A stretch of 64,000 nucleotides of DNA from Dyadobacter sp. CY326 (GCF_021390515.1 NZ_JAJUXI010000002.1:372001-436000); one strand, 5' to 3'; positions 18,449 to 27,774 are shown, counted from the stretch's first letter. Notes: generated by a model not told the origin, from the sequence alone. Numbers and translations: made by a program.

Positions 18449-20170
18449 TTAAGCCCTCGTAAGTTCAAAATAAAAGTTGCTCCCCATCCCGATCTCGCTA
18501 GTAACGCCTATTGCGCCACCTTGCGCTTCGATGAATTCTTTGCTGATGGCCAGCCCAAGTCCGGTGCCCGTTTTGGCACTGCCGGGCACTTGAAAATAAC
18601 GGTCAAAAATCTTGCTGCGATATCGGCTGTCAATGCCTTTTCCTTCGTCGCGCACGGAAAATTTGACGCCATAATCATTGTTTTGAAGCGCGATGAACAT
18701 TTTGCCTTCCTGCTGCGAATAGCGGATTGCATTTGTTAAAAAGTTGATCAGCACCCAGGCCGTTTTTTCCAGATCCGCCTTCACGTCGGGCAAATCGTGA
18801 TCGTTTTGCACAGTCAGGTCAATGCCTTTTTGCTCCAAAGGAAGCTTTACGGCGTCGAGCGCGTATTGTAAAATGGCATACGGACTGCTTGGCTGAATGT
18901 TCAATTGAATGTTTCCGGTTTCGACTTGCGACATGTTCAGCAGCTCTCCGGTAATTTTGAGCAGGCGGTCACTGTCTTCCCTAATGCCTTCCATAAGTTG
19001 TTGCTGCTCCGGATTCAAGGCACCAATCCGTTGATTTTCCAGGAGTTGCAGACTCATCTTAATGGAGGATATCGGCGTTTTCAGCTCGTGGGAAACGGTT
19101 GCAATAAAATTAGTTTTCGCAAAATCAAGCTCTTTAAACGGAGTGATATTTTTCAACAAAATAACCTGACCAATGTATTTCTTAACCCGCTCGCCGGTCG
19201 GGACAATGGTGATATCGACAACCTCTTTTTCAAAATAGCTTTCCTTATCATTGGCGTAAATTTTCAGTGCAGGCGACGTAAACGGACTAATGCCTTGCTC
19301 TTCCCGAATCAAAGCGCGAATCAGGTCGTTATGCACCGCGAGTTCAACTGCCGATTTGCCTAGAATGTCGCTGAGCGCCATCCCCGTAATGCGGACAGCC
19401 TCGTCATTCGCAAAAAGAATGTGTTTGTTTTCATCCAATCCAATGACCGGTTCATGCATGTTGTTGATCAGTGCCTCGGTCCGTTTTTTCTCCATCAGAA
19501 TTTTGGAAAGATTGCTGCTGTCGTATTCTTCCAGCTTTTCTGCCATGGTGTTGAAAGAGCTCGCCAATTCGCCAAATTCATTTTTTCCCGAAAAGTGAAG
19601 GCGTTGCGAATAATTTTTCGCAGCAATTCCCTTAATGCTCTCGGTCAGCTCGCGAATGGGATTGCCAATGTTCGAGGGAAGATTTACGAGCAATGTCAGT
19701 GCAATGAGAATGCAAAAAGTGCCTGTTAGCGCAATGCCAATGATGGCCGACCGAACCGAATTCACTGCCACATCGCTCTTATTTTGAATGGCCCGCATGT
19801 TGATTTGCGTCAAATCGGCGAGATCTTTGCGGATCATTCCAGGCAGTTTGCTGTCTTGCGGATCGGCTTTTAATAGTTCATAATGATCTGCCACACGCTG
19901 CGTCGCCTGTGCTTCCCCTTTCTCCGTAACATTGCCTTTTTGTTTAATTAAATTTTGCTCAAATATCTTCCTGGCTGCCGAATCGACATTGAGTCCGTCG
20001 ACTGCGAGGAGCATTTGTTGTGCATAATCCAGTGTGTTGTAATTATCGGCAAGAATGTTTTTTGTGTCTTCTTTCAGGATGTAGACGTGCCTGGCCGCTA
20101 TGAGTGCCAATGTCAGGATCATCAAAAACAGGAGCCCGAGCCCGAGTCTCAGTTTTGTCTTTATTTTCAT
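18449..20170 (-). CDS. Membrane sensor histidine kinase (HAMP-PAS-HisKA)
   Basis: 573 residues from ATG 20170; the frame stays open to 20314 but only the later start gives a proper membrane anchor. Seen: a first membrane helix (~9-28), a helical extracytoplasmic sensor (~29-165), a second helix (~170-190), HAMP (GNPIRELTESIKGIAAKNY), PAS (~270-390), HisKA with SHELKTPISSI, and an ATPase domain with NFLTNAIRYS, DEGKGID and GTGLGLAIS. All catalytic boxes are present. No response regulator gene is next to it, so its partner must be encoded elsewhere. The architecture resembles KinB-type kinases; the signal is unknown. Confidence 0.9.
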   Translation of the reverse strand: MKIKTKLRLGLGLLFLMILTLALIAARHVYILKEDTKNILADNYNTLDYAQQMLLAVDGLNVDSAARKIFEQNLIKQKGNVTEKGEAQATQRVADHYELLKADPQDSKLPGMIRKDLADLTQINMRAIQNKSDVAVNSVRSAIIGIALTGTFCILIALTLLVNLPSNIGNPIRELTESIKGIAAKNYSQRLHFSGKNEFGELASSFNTMAEKLEEYDSSNLSKILMEKKRTEALINNMHEPVIGLDENKHILFANDEAVRITGMALSDILGKSAVELAVHNDLIRALIREEQGISPFTSPALKIYANDKESYFEKEVVDITIVPTGERVKKYIGQVILLKNITPFKELDFAKTNFIATVSHELKTPISSIKMSLQLLENQRIGALNPEQQQLMEGIREDSDRLLKITGELLNMSQVETGNIQLNIQPSSPYAILQYALDAVKLPLEQKGIDLTVQNDHDLPDVKADLEKTAWVLINFLTNAIRYSQQEGKMFIALQNNDYGVKFSVRDEGKGIDSRYRSKIFDRYFQVPGSAKTGTGLGLAISKEFIEAQGGAIGVTSEIGMGSNFYFELTRA

Positions 20171-20271
20171 TAAATCAAGGGTTGCTTGCTGGTCAGCGCA
20201 AAATGAGAAGGCCAATGTCGGAAGATATGCGCTTTGTCCACACAAAATGCTCATTCTCTTTTGATTTTGCC

Positions 20272-20304
20272 AAAAAAAAACCCTGACAGCTTTGGCTATC
20301 AGGG
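20272..20304 (-). terminator. Terminator of the hydroxylase-susCD unit
   Basis: On the minus strand a 10-bp stem (20295-20304 and 20281-20290, one G-U pair) is followed by a run of nine T. It lies 28 bp after the stop of the second susD and marks the end of that transcription unit. Confidence 0.88.
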
Positions 20305-20331
20305 GCATGCGCAATATTCGTTCTTAACCTC

Positions 20332-21900
20332 TTATTGCCAACCTGGGTTTTGAACAAGCAACTTATTGTTATCTATTTCCGATTGCGGGATCGGATAAAG
20401 TCTGTGCTTCTCGGCGGCATTGTTTTTCCCAACTCTCTGTTCATTGGCCACGAAGGTTGATTTTCCTGATGCATCTTTTTGACGGATCAGGTCAAACCAG
20501 CGCTGATATTCATAGGTCAGTTCGAGGCGACGATCCAGGTAAACCGAATCGCGGAACTGGTCTTTGGTCAGACCGGCAGTTAGATTTGGCAGACCAGCAC
20601 GCGTTCTAACGCGGTTTAAGGATTTGTAAGCCTTCGCCGTAGGTCCGTTTGCCTCGTTTTCAGCCTCGGCATGGATGAGCAGCAGCTCAGCATACCGGAT
20701 AATCGGCACATTCGTTGCAGCCTGATTGGTTACAGCGGAAGAAGCCGGATCAAGCCATTTGTTCCAGAATGGCGTAGAATCGCCTGCAATGGTTGTATTG
20801 GTGATTGCAAGCCCGTATTTTTTACCGTTTGCAGGGCTTGTAAAACTTCTCACAAATGTGACGTCACGTCGCTTATCACCAGGTTTGAAAAGTTTGTAAA
20901 TACTGAAAAACTTATCCGTACCCACCGTGTAAAACCGCACCATATGCGCATAGTTTCCAGTCAACCCGGGCACGCCTGATAAGATCGCACGAGGATATTC
21001 GGCATTTCCCTGGTTTAGCGAGTTCGACTTGAACTGTGCAGAAAAGATGTGTTCCTTATTATTTTTGAATGCAGGCAAAAACACTTCGGCGTAATTGGTT
21101 ACAAGGTCATAGTTGTACGTTCCAGTTCCGCCATCAGCAGGTGATAATGCTTCCTCCGCTTTGGCCACGGCATCCTTATAGTGCGCCACAATGTTCAGTG
21201 GCTGCGAAGCTTTTGTCAAATAAACCTTTGCAAGCAGGGATTTTGCAGCCCCGGCAGTTGCGCGTCCAACATTTGGCGAAGTATATGTCGCAGGAAGTGC
21301 GGCAGCAGCTTCGGTAAGGTCTTTCTCGATCAATGCGTAAACTTCGGTTGAAGGGGATTTGGCCACCTCGTAACTTGCCGCCTCCACGGACTTGTTGTAT
21401 TCGGTAATCAATGGTACATCACCATACAAGCGCACCAGATTGAAATAATAAAGCGCACGTAAAAACTTGGTCTCTCCGATCAGCCTTGTCTTTAATGCGG
21501 CGTCAAATTCGATCGTAGGCACTTTTTCCAAAGCAACATTCGCCTTTTTGATTGCGGCATAATGCTGTTGCCATATCTCGTAAATCCGCAGGTTACTGGA
21601 CGAATGCGCCAGCACCGAAAGCGACCGCACGTCGGCATTCGTAGCACCCGGACCTGGATCCTCGTCGTCGCCGGCCATGTTCATCCCCGTGTTAAACAGC
21701 GTGTTATAGGGTGTCTGAATGTTGCTTCCACCTGAGTTCAGGAAAAAGTAAACTGCATTTACTGCATTGACCGCATCAGCTTGCGTTTTGTAATACTGAT
21801 CTTCTGAAAGGAACGATTCAGGCTCTTCTTTCAGGAATTCCTCGCAGGAAGTGAAGCCCAGGGCCAACATTGCGAGCAGGATATATTTCGAATTTCTCAT
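20332..21900 (-). CDS. SusD/RagB-family lipoprotein (second locus)
   Basis: 522 residues. Lipobox ALGFTSCEEFLKEEPESFL (Cys about 19) and FLSEDQYYKTQADAVNAVNA form the standard SusD N-terminus. Also seen are ETKFLRALYYFNLVRLYGDVPL and the C-terminal TPR-like part with LNRVRTRAGLPNL and YLDRRLELTYEYQRWFDLIR. It belongs to the broad SusD-like group of substrate-capture lipoproteins. It starts 47 bp after susC, and no hydrolase gene follows; a strong terminator comes next. The ligand is not predictable; the possible sulfur link of the upstream leader ORF is discussed in the findings. Confidence 0.95.
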   Translation of the reverse strand: MRNSKYILLAMLALGFTSCEEFLKEEPESFLSEDQYYKTQADAVNAVNAVYFFLNSGGSNIQTPYNTLFNTGMNMAGDDEDPGPGATNADVRSLSVLAHSSSNLRIYEIWQQHYAAIKKANVALEKVPTIEFDAALKTRLIGETKFLRALYYFNLVRLYGDVPLITEYNKSVEAASYEVAKSPSTEVYALIEKDLTEAAAALPATYTSPNVGRATAGAAKSLLAKVYLTKASQPLNIVAHYKDAVAKAEEALSPADGGTGTYNYDLVTNYAEVFLPAFKNNKEHIFSAQFKSNSLNQGNAEYPRAILSGVPGLTGNYAHMVRFYTVGTDKFFSIYKLFKPGDKRRDVTFVRSFTSPANGKKYGLAITNTTIAGDSTPFWNKWLDPASSAVTNQAATNVPIIRYAELLLIHAEAENEANGPTAKAYKSLNRVRTRAGLPNLTAGLTKDQFRDSVYLDRRLELTYEYQRWFDLIRQKDASGKSTFVANEQRVGKNNAAEKHRLYPIPQSEIDNNKLLVQNPGWQ

Positions 21901-21947
21901 TGTTCTGTTTTGATAATGCTATTTTGGATGGCAGTTCCTGACTGCGC

Positions 21948-24900
21948 TTAGAATGAAAGTGACAATCCAACCTGATACGATTTGTTGTTCGGATAAACCC
22001 CAGAGTCAACACCCTTATTGATCAGCGACTGACCATTTAAGCTCACTTCCGGATCATATCCCGTGTATTTGGTCCAGGTAACCGCATTTTGTGCGGAAAC
22101 ATAAATCCTCAGATTTTCAATGTTGACTTTCGACAGCAATGATTTAGGCAGATTGTAGCCAAGTGACAGGTTTTTAAGACGATAGTAAGTTGCATCCTCG
22201 ATAAACCGGTCGGAATTAGTGATTGCCGGGTCCTGGAATGCTGCTTTCACGTCAGTATCTGTGTTAGTTGGCGTCCAGCGGTCAAGCATTACCGTCGACG
22301 CGTTCACATATCCTGTTCCGAGTTCAAGGTTTGCGCGGTTCTGGTTATACAGTTTTCCACCGATCGAAGCCTGGAAAAACACGGTCAGATCAAATCCTTT
22401 GTAGCCAAATGTGTTGGTGATCCCGCCTGTAAATCCTGGCTGGTTGGCAATTACAATGCGGTCGCCGGTTTGGGTAATCACACCATCACCGTTCAAATCC
22501 TTGTATTTCTGTCCACCCGGGCTTTTGTTCTGCTGGGGTGTCAAAGGAGAATCGCCCTGCTGAATGACGCCGTCGGCCTGGTAAACGATGAATGATCCCA
22601 GCGGGTAGCCCACTCTCGCGATGGACGGGTTACTGATGTTTGGGATGATCTGGTTGACTCCGTCACCAAGGCTCAGGATCTTGTTTGTATTTTTTGCAAA
22701 AATAAAAATCGTGTTCCATTTAAAAGCGCCGGTTGTGTTCTGCGAATTGACATAAAGCTCGATTCCCTGATTGCTCACCTCACCGATGTTCTGATAGATG
22801 GTGGAGGCTTGTCCATTGTAAAAATCCGAAAGACCCGAGGAACCTGCAACCGTTCTGGTAAGCAGCAGATCGCTGGTTTTTTTATGGTAATAATCGAAAA
22901 TAATGCTCAGACGGTTTTTGAAAAGACCGAGATCAAATCCTGCATCCACCTGGAATGTTTTTTCCCAGCCAAGGTTCGGGTTTGGAACTGTATTAGGTGC
23001 ATAACCGGAAACAGTTGTGTTTGAGAAGTTATAACGGAAATAAGCCAGCTGTGAAAGCGACTGATAAGGCGGAATGCTCTGGTTACCCGTTGTTCCGGCG
23101 CTTACACGCAGTTTCAGCAAGCTGATTTTTTTGAATTGCTGCAGGAATTTTTCACTGCTCACATTCCAGCCGAATGCTGCGGATGGAAAATAACCCCATT
23201 TGTTACCCTCTCCGAAACGCGACGAACCGTCGGCACGAAGGGTGAAAGTCACCAGATAGCGATCGTCATAGGCATAGTTGATACGACCCAGATAGGATGC
23301 AAGTGACCATTCACTGGCCGCTGAGCGGGGTGCAATGCTGGTGATCCCCGTGGAAAGGTTGTTATAAGAAAAGGCATCCGTAGCAAATCCCGCAGCTTCG
23401 GCAATCGCGCTTTTGGATTTCGACGTTTGCGCTGTAAATCCTACAACTGCATTTACACGGTTCTTTTCATTAAATTCTTTATCGTAGCTCAATGTGTTTT
23501 CATTCAGCCAGTTGGTTGTCGAAACCGTGCCGACGATTGCATTACCGCTAAGCGCCTGTCCTTCTGCGGTCGTGCTAGGCAGATATCGGTTCTGCTTGTT
23601 GCCTACAACGTCTGCTCCGATGAGCACTTTCGCTTTCAAACCGTCCGCGATGGTATATTCACCCGCAACGTTTCCGAGAAAACGGTTTGTGATTGTTTCG
23701 TTAAGCTGATTGTAAAGCGAGTTGATCGGGTTTTGCAGCGCCGATTCGAATGGGCTGTTGATTACGAATGAACCGTTATCCTGATAAATAGGCAATGCAG
23801 GGGGCGTTTGAAGCAAGTTTCCAACGATTGCAGAAGGCGCTACATTGGCTTTAATATTACTGGCATTCAAGCTGGCGAGGATGCGGAAGCGGTCGTTATA
23901 CTGGTGGTCTACATTAACCCGCGCTGACAACCTTCTAAAATCTGTGTTTTGCAAGATCCCGTTTTGCTTGAAATAGTTACCCGAAACTGCAAGCTTTGTT
24001 TTATCTGATCCGGAAAGGATTGATAGGTTATGGCTTTGCATGGACGCTTTTCTGAAAGCTGCATCCTGCCAGTCGGTTCCTGCGCCGGTTGTATCCAGTG
24101 AATAGCCCGTAACATTCGGAATTGAGGCCGTTTTGCCAGAGTTGGCGGCAGCGTCTTTCCGCAATGCCCACCATTGCGCTCCATTCAGAAGCGGAAGCGT
24201 CCGGATAACCTCTTGCGTTCCGTAAAATGCGTCGTAGTTGATGGAAGACTTGTTTTTAGAGCCGGTTTTAGTTGTAATAATAACCACACCATTTGCGCCC
24301 CGTGAACCATAGATCGCCGTAGCGGATGCATCTTTTAATACATCAATGTTTTCAATGTCGGCCGTATTCAGCGTCGACAATGGGTTGATTTTCGAACCTT
24401 CCGTCACGCCCGCATCGGCGAGTGAGTAGTCGTTGTTGATCGGGAAACCGTCGATTACGTACAATGGATCACTTCCTGCTGTGATGGAGTTGTTACCGCG
24501 GATCTGCACGCTGACGCCACCACCCGGCTGACCGGAAGTCTGCGTTACCACCGCACCGGCCACCGAACCCTGAAGAAGGCGTTCAACCGAAGCCACTGGC
24601 TGGCTTTTGATCTCGATAGGAACCGAGGCCACCGAGCCGGTAATGTCTTTACGTTTTTGTTCACCATAACCGATCACCACCAGTTCGTCGAGCAGGTTCG
24701 CTGTTTTCAGGGAAATTTCCACTGCTTCGGCCGTCAGCTCATAAATCTCGATTTCCTGAGTCTGGTAACCGGTCATATTGATCTGCAATGTGAACGGGAA
24801 TTCTTTTGCTGGTGCAATGCTGAACTTGCCGTCCAGGTCTGTTGTGACAGCCCGTGATGTTCCTTTTTCATTAATGGTGGCGCCAGGCAATCCCTGTCCG

Positions 24901-25007
24901 GTTTCATCCTTCACAACTCCGCTAATCAACTCTTGCGCTTGTACAAAAGTTGAAGTGAAGACCAGGGCGCCAAGTAAAAAAACGAGGCGTAAATTTTTAA
25001 TAATCAT
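21948..25007 (-). CDS. SusC/RagA-family TonB-dependent transporter (second locus)
   Basis: 1019 residues from ATG 25007. The frame is open upstream to 25280, but only this start gives a signal peptide (FLLGALVFTSTFVQAQ). Seen: carboxypeptidase-regulatory-like domain (ISGVVKDETGQGLPGATI), LDELVVIGYGEQKRKDITGS at the plug boundary, VQIRGNNSITAGSDPLYVIDG and NIDVLKDASATAIYGSRGANG in the plug, then the barrel ending in LSLSF. The pair with SusD should import a ligand too large for porins. No sigma/anti-sigma pair or HTCS adjoins it. The gene lies 128 bp downstream of the fatty acid hydroxylase gene on the same strand with no terminator between, so joint transcription is likely. Confidence 0.95.
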   Translation of the reverse strand: MIIKNLRLVFLLGALVFTSTFVQAQELISGVVKDETGQGLPGATINEKGTSRAVTTDLDGKFSIAPAKEFPFTLQINMTGYQTQEIEIYELTAEAVEISLKTANLLDELVVIGYGEQKRKDITGSVASVPIEIKSQPVASVERLLQGSVAGAVVTQTSGQPGGGVSVQIRGNNSITAGSDPLYVIDGFPINNDYSLADAGVTEGSKINPLSTLNTADIENIDVLKDASATAIYGSRGANGVVIITTKTGSKNKSSINYDAFYGTQEVIRTLPLLNGAQWWALRKDAAANSGKTASIPNVTGYSLDTTGAGTDWQDAAFRKASMQSHNLSILSGSDKTKLAVSGNYFKQNGILQNTDFRRLSARVNVDHQYNDRFRILASLNASNIKANVAPSAIVGNLLQTPPALPIYQDNGSFVINSPFESALQNPINSLYNQLNETITNRFLGNVAGEYTIADGLKAKVLIGADVVGNKQNRYLPSTTAEGQALSGNAIVGTVSTTNWLNENTLSYDKEFNEKNRVNAVVGFTAQTSKSKSAIAEAAGFATDAFSYNNLSTGITSIAPRSAASEWSLASYLGRINYAYDDRYLVTFTLRADGSSRFGEGNKWGYFPSAAFGWNVSSEKFLQQFKKISLLKLRVSAGTTGNQSIPPYQSLSQLAYFRYNFSNTTVSGYAPNTVPNPNLGWEKTFQVDAGFDLGLFKNRLSIIFDYYHKKTSDLLLTRTVAGSSGLSDFYNGQASTIYQNIGEVSNQGIELYVNSQNTTGAFKWNTIFIFAKNTNKILSLGDGVNQIIPNISNPSIARVGYPLGSFIVYQADGVIQQGDSPLTPQQNKSPGGQKYKDLNGDGVITQTGDRIVIANQPGFTGGITNTFGYKGFDLTVFFQASIGGKLYNQNRANLELGTGYVNASTVMLDRWTPTNTDTDVKAAFQDPAITNSDRFIEDATYYRLKNLSLGYNLPKSLLSKVNIENLRIYVSAQNAVTWTKYTGYDPEVSLNGQSLINKGVDSGVYPNNKSYQVGLSLSF

Positions 25008-25079
25008 TTTCTGGGGTGTAAAATTGTTAATAAATATTGGGTTGAATTTTAGTTCCTTAAATGGCATAGCTCTCCAGTG

Positions 25080-25103
25080 GCGCATACATTTGACTGTATA
25101 CGC
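25080..25103 (-). other. Stem-loop in the hydroxylase-susC spacer
   Basis: A 9-bp inverted repeat (25080-25088 and 25095-25103, one G-U in minus-strand RNA) with a 6-base loop. No T-run follows, so it is not an intrinsic terminator. It might stabilise or process the mRNA between the hydroxylase and susC, or be an operator. Confidence 0.35.
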
Positions 25104-25135
25104 ACGGTAAAAACCAGATCTTTTAGCTTTGAAAT

Positions 25136-26206
25136 TTAGCTGGCCGCCTTGGCTTCGAGCAGAGGCTCTGTGGTGAGCGGATGCACCGGAACTTCGTCTC
25201 CTACCATGGGTCCGTCGGCGGCAAGTTCGCTTCCCTCCTTTTTGGATTTGAAAATCGGCCAGAGCAACTGTGCATACCATTCCTCTTCCTTATAATGCTT
25301 GATACCGAAAGAAGTTGGATATCTGCGTGTGATGATGCCAGTTCCGAAAATGATATCCCAAAGGAAAAACATGTTTCCAAAATTGCCTTTGTAATGCCCT
25401 ACACCATCATCGGTTGTGTCCGCATGGTGCGCATAATGGGTTGCAGGCGTAGAAATGAACCTTTCCAGAACCCAGGCAATCGGGTTAAGCACTCGGATTT
25501 GGTAAAATGGCTTGTCCCAGGGAATGCTTGAATGTGCTCCTGTAACGATCAGCGATTTGACAACTTTAACAAACAATGCTGCATAACCCAAGCCCATATA
25601 GGTAAGTGCGACGGTCAGGTAAGTTTGTGAAAAGAAGACGGTGTAAATGAAATTTTGTCTGCCGGCCATCGCCATGCCCATATACGGAGCGCTGTGGTGC
25701 GTGCGGTGAAAGCGCCATAACCAGGGCACCTGGTGATGCAGGCGGTGATACCAATATTGCGTCAGGTCGTCTGCAACAGCAATGATGGCAAATGCCCACC
25801 AGAACGGAATCCATGCGAAGCTATCTTTTAGACCAGGTAGCCATTGAGGCAAAAATTGCAAGCTGTAATAAGCTACAACAGGCGGAATGATGATTTTGGG
25901 AATGACAAAACAAGCAATGTCGAGTATACGCTCGTTTTTTGTCCATTTGGTTTCGTAAAGTCCGGCAATGAATTCGATGACGCCGATCGCCAGAATAATT
26001 ACCGGCAAGCCCCACGAGCTCAGATTATTAAAAATCGCTTCAATAAAACCGGGCGCTTTGAAAGGCAGACCATTGCTGATGGCCCAGGGTTTATGATCAG
26101 TAAAATAAAAAGTCGCGAACATCAGCGCAATGGGCGCCAGATACAGCAGAATACTGAGAAAAGCATCGCGCCATATCCGCTGCGCAACATTTTGTTCAAT
26201 TTTCAT
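25136..26206 (-). CDS. Sterol desaturase/fatty acid hydroxylase family enzyme
   Basis: 356 residues, membrane-embedded with hydrophobic segments near 15-35, 60-85, 95-120 and 130-150. The histidine motifs of the di-iron hydroxylase superfamily are present: HRLHH and HRTHH in the middle and HYAHH further on, so an oxygen-dependent C-H hydroxylation or desaturation of a lipid is expected. Bacterial members act on fatty acyl chains, ornithine lipids, carotenoids or sphingolipid-like substrates; the sequence does not say which. It lies 27 bp after a 39-residue membrane peptide and upstream of susCD, on a unit headed by a cysteine-tract leader ORF. A role in modifying sulfonolipids, common in this group, is possible but speculative. 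Confidence 0.88.
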   Translation of the reverse strand: MKIEQNVAQRIWRDAFLSILLYLAPIALMFATFYFTDHKPWAISNGLPFKAPGFIEAIFNNLSSWGLPVIILAIGVIEFIAGLYETKWTKNERILDIACFVIPKIIIPPVVAYYSLQFLPQWLPGLKDSFAWIPFWWAFAIIAVADDLTQYWYHRLHHQVPWLWRFHRTHHSAPYMGMAMAGRQNFIYTVFFSQTYLTVALTYMGLGYAALFVKVVKSLIVTGAHSSIPWDKPFYQIRVLNPIAWVLERFISTPATHYAHHADTTDDGVGHYKGNFGNMFFLWDIIFGTGIITRRYPTSFGIKHYKEEEWYAQLLWPIFKSKKEGSELAADGPMVGDEVPVHPLTTEPLLEAKAAS

Positions 26207-26233
26207 AATACAATGGTTAAGTAGAGTTACGGA

Positions 26234-26353
26234 TTATTTGAGAAGACTTTGGGCTAGCCAGATTCCTCCGGCGATCAATGCAAATGGAACCACCGTCAGG
26301 AGAATGCCGACAGCAATTTTTTTTGCCAATAGAACCACATCAGAAAACGTCAT
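26234..26353 (-). CDS. Small single-pass membrane peptide (39 aa)
   Basis: An ATG-started frame of 39 codons. It begins TFSDVVLLAKKIAVG and has one hydrophobic stretch (ILLTVVPFALIAGGIWLA) before QSLLK and a TAA stop. It lies 27 bp before the hydroxylase gene on the same strand, a normal operon spacing. A basic/amphipathic start followed by one membrane helix suggests a small subunit or anchor for the membrane hydroxylase. I know no named family for it; the call rests on composition and position. Confidence 0.6.
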   Translation of the reverse strand: MTFSDVVLLAKKIAVGILLTVVPFALIAGGIWLAQSLLK

Positions 26354-26456
26354 AGCAATGCATGGTTATTAATAGAAACTTCAATAGAAATATCTTGATT
26401 GGAATTCGGGAAAGATAGGATTCGGCGCAATGCAGCCACGCATCAGCCTTATGGAA

Positions 26457-26531
26457 TCAACAGCAACAACACAACCGAGCTGTTGTCGAATTGGAAGAAG
26501 AACCTCGTGAATAGTACCACCGTAATGCCAT
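26457..26531 (-). CDS. Leader peptide ORF ending in four cysteine codons
   Basis: A 24-codon ATG frame. The peptide begins MALRWYYSRG and ends STTARLCCCC followed directly by TGA (codons TGT TGT TGC TGT). It starts about 60 nt after the predicted transcription start and ends 103 nt before the 39-residue membrane peptide. A 7-bp hairpin (26458-26464 with 26479-26485) overlaps exactly the Cys codons and stop. Peptides of this kind in amino-acid operons sense aminoacyl-tRNA supply by ribosome stalling; polycysteine leader ORFs acting as cysteine-responsive attenuators are known in mycobacteria. Inferred role: cysteine or sulfur control of the hydroxylase-susCD unit. No intrinsic terminator was seen in the leader, so the mechanism could be translational or Rho-based. 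Confidence 0.55.
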   Translation of the reverse strand: MALRWYYSRGSSSNSTTARLCCCC

Positions 26532-26597
26532 AGCTGACAAATTTTAAATTTAGAGCGAAAATCAAACTGAACTTGGACGACGAATGTTCGGGTGGAT

Positions 26598-26628
26598 CAA
26601 ACATAAGTCTACTTATCTTATAGACAAA
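26598..26628 (-). promoter_or_regulatory. Promoter of the leader-hydroxylase-susCD unit
   Basis: On the minus strand TTTG (26625-26628) and TATGTTTG (26598-26605) are separated by 19 bp, matching the Bacteroidota primary-sigma consensus TTTG-N19-21-TAnnTTTG exactly. The start of transcription would lie near 26591. A short inverted repeat GTCTA-N8-TAGAC (about 26607-26625) sits between the two elements and could be an operator. Confidence 0.65.
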
Positions 26629-26729
26629 GTAAATCTATTATTTATTATGAAGCAAGCCGAAACAAAATTTTTCTAGAAATGTGTTTTTTTAACTCAAAAA
26701 AATGCAACTGATGTCTCCGGCAGTTTACC

Positions 26730-27749
26730 TCAAAACCGGTCCAGCTGAAAGGGCAATTTGCGGATGCGCTTGCCGGTGAGATCAAATATTGCGTTACAAT
26801 GAGTGCAGCTTCCATAGGATAATCGGGAAAAGCTTTCCGTCCAAAACCGCCGCCAAGAAATGTCATGTTAACTTTCACATGCTCGATGGGGATTTTCAGC
26901 CACTCGCTCAGGTCCGCTTGTATCCAGTTCGCCTCCTGGATCGGCCCCCAGATTTCAACACGATCCACTTTCACATCTGCAATGCAATTAAGCGGTTCCA
27001 TGCAGCTGTGCGACTGATATGGCAGCTCGTAAATGGCTTCTATCTGGCTGGATGTGTTTTTTAAAGCTGTTTCAAAGACGTCCGATGGCAAAGGTTTCGT
27101 AAGATCTTCCTGCATTCTTGCATAAATCTGCTCCGAACTCAGGTGCTCAAAACCCTCATCGTCCCAGGTCACTTGCAGCAACTTTCTTGCCTTCATTGCA
27201 GACCATAGCGAATCCGCAACAATGGCCACACCTTCATAAGTAACCGAGCTTTTTTCCTGTTTTGACATGGATAACCTGTCCGTTCTCTGCGCGGCATTCC
27301 GTTGCTGCGACATTCCATTGGAGAGCAGCGGCGGCGACGAGCATTTCTCTTGCGGAGGCGCCCATGCGCAACAATTCTTCATACCAGCCACGAATAGAAA
27401 AACTGCCTTCCTGTGGTTGCGGGCCGTATTTTTTGGGATTGGCAGCGGCAGAGGGGATTATTACATGGTCCATGCTCACTTCCAGCTCCTCAGCGATGAT
27501 CTGCAGGATCGCCTGCCAGGTCCCCTGCCCCATTTCGGAGCGGTGATTGTAGATGGTGACTTTTCCTGCGGCGTCAATGGAAATCCATGCCAGGAGCTCG
27601 GTGCCCGTGTTTTCAACATCATTAAGCCGCACGACATTGCCCGAATCTTTGGCTAACGCAGGCCAGCAGCAACCGATTGTGAGCGCAATCCCGGACAGGC
27701 CGACCTGCTGCAAAAAGGCCCTTCTTGAAAAATCTTGTTCATTTTCCAT
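26730..27749 (-). pseudogene. Decayed molybdopterin-binding subunit of an isoquinoline 1-oxidoreductase-like enzyme
   Basis: The start is intact: a Tat-type leader (SRRAFLQQVG) and the MGQGTWQAILQIIAEELEV motif, read to a stop at 27234. The next family segment (TYEGVAIVADSLWSAMKARK) appears in another frame after loss of about 100 codons. The gene then runs through LGGGFGRKAF. Just after YPMEAALIV it jumps to the family's extreme C-terminus, TGKRIRKLPFQLDRF followed by TGA at 26730, again in a different frame, so roughly 300 codons with the catalytic GEPG region are gone. Compared with the intact 720-residue homologue at 60801-62963, about half the gene is missing. No Fe-S subunit gene adjoins it. 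It lies 25 bp after the LytTR gene. Confidence 0.85.
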
Positions 27750-27774
27750 GGCGCTGAATGTTATGCTGGAAACG

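Noticed and set aside
26354..26640. Longer minus-strand open frame across the leader region (no ATG, ends near 26377)
   Set aside because: It lacks a start codon, shows no known domain and overlaps the better-supported Cys leader ORF in another frame.
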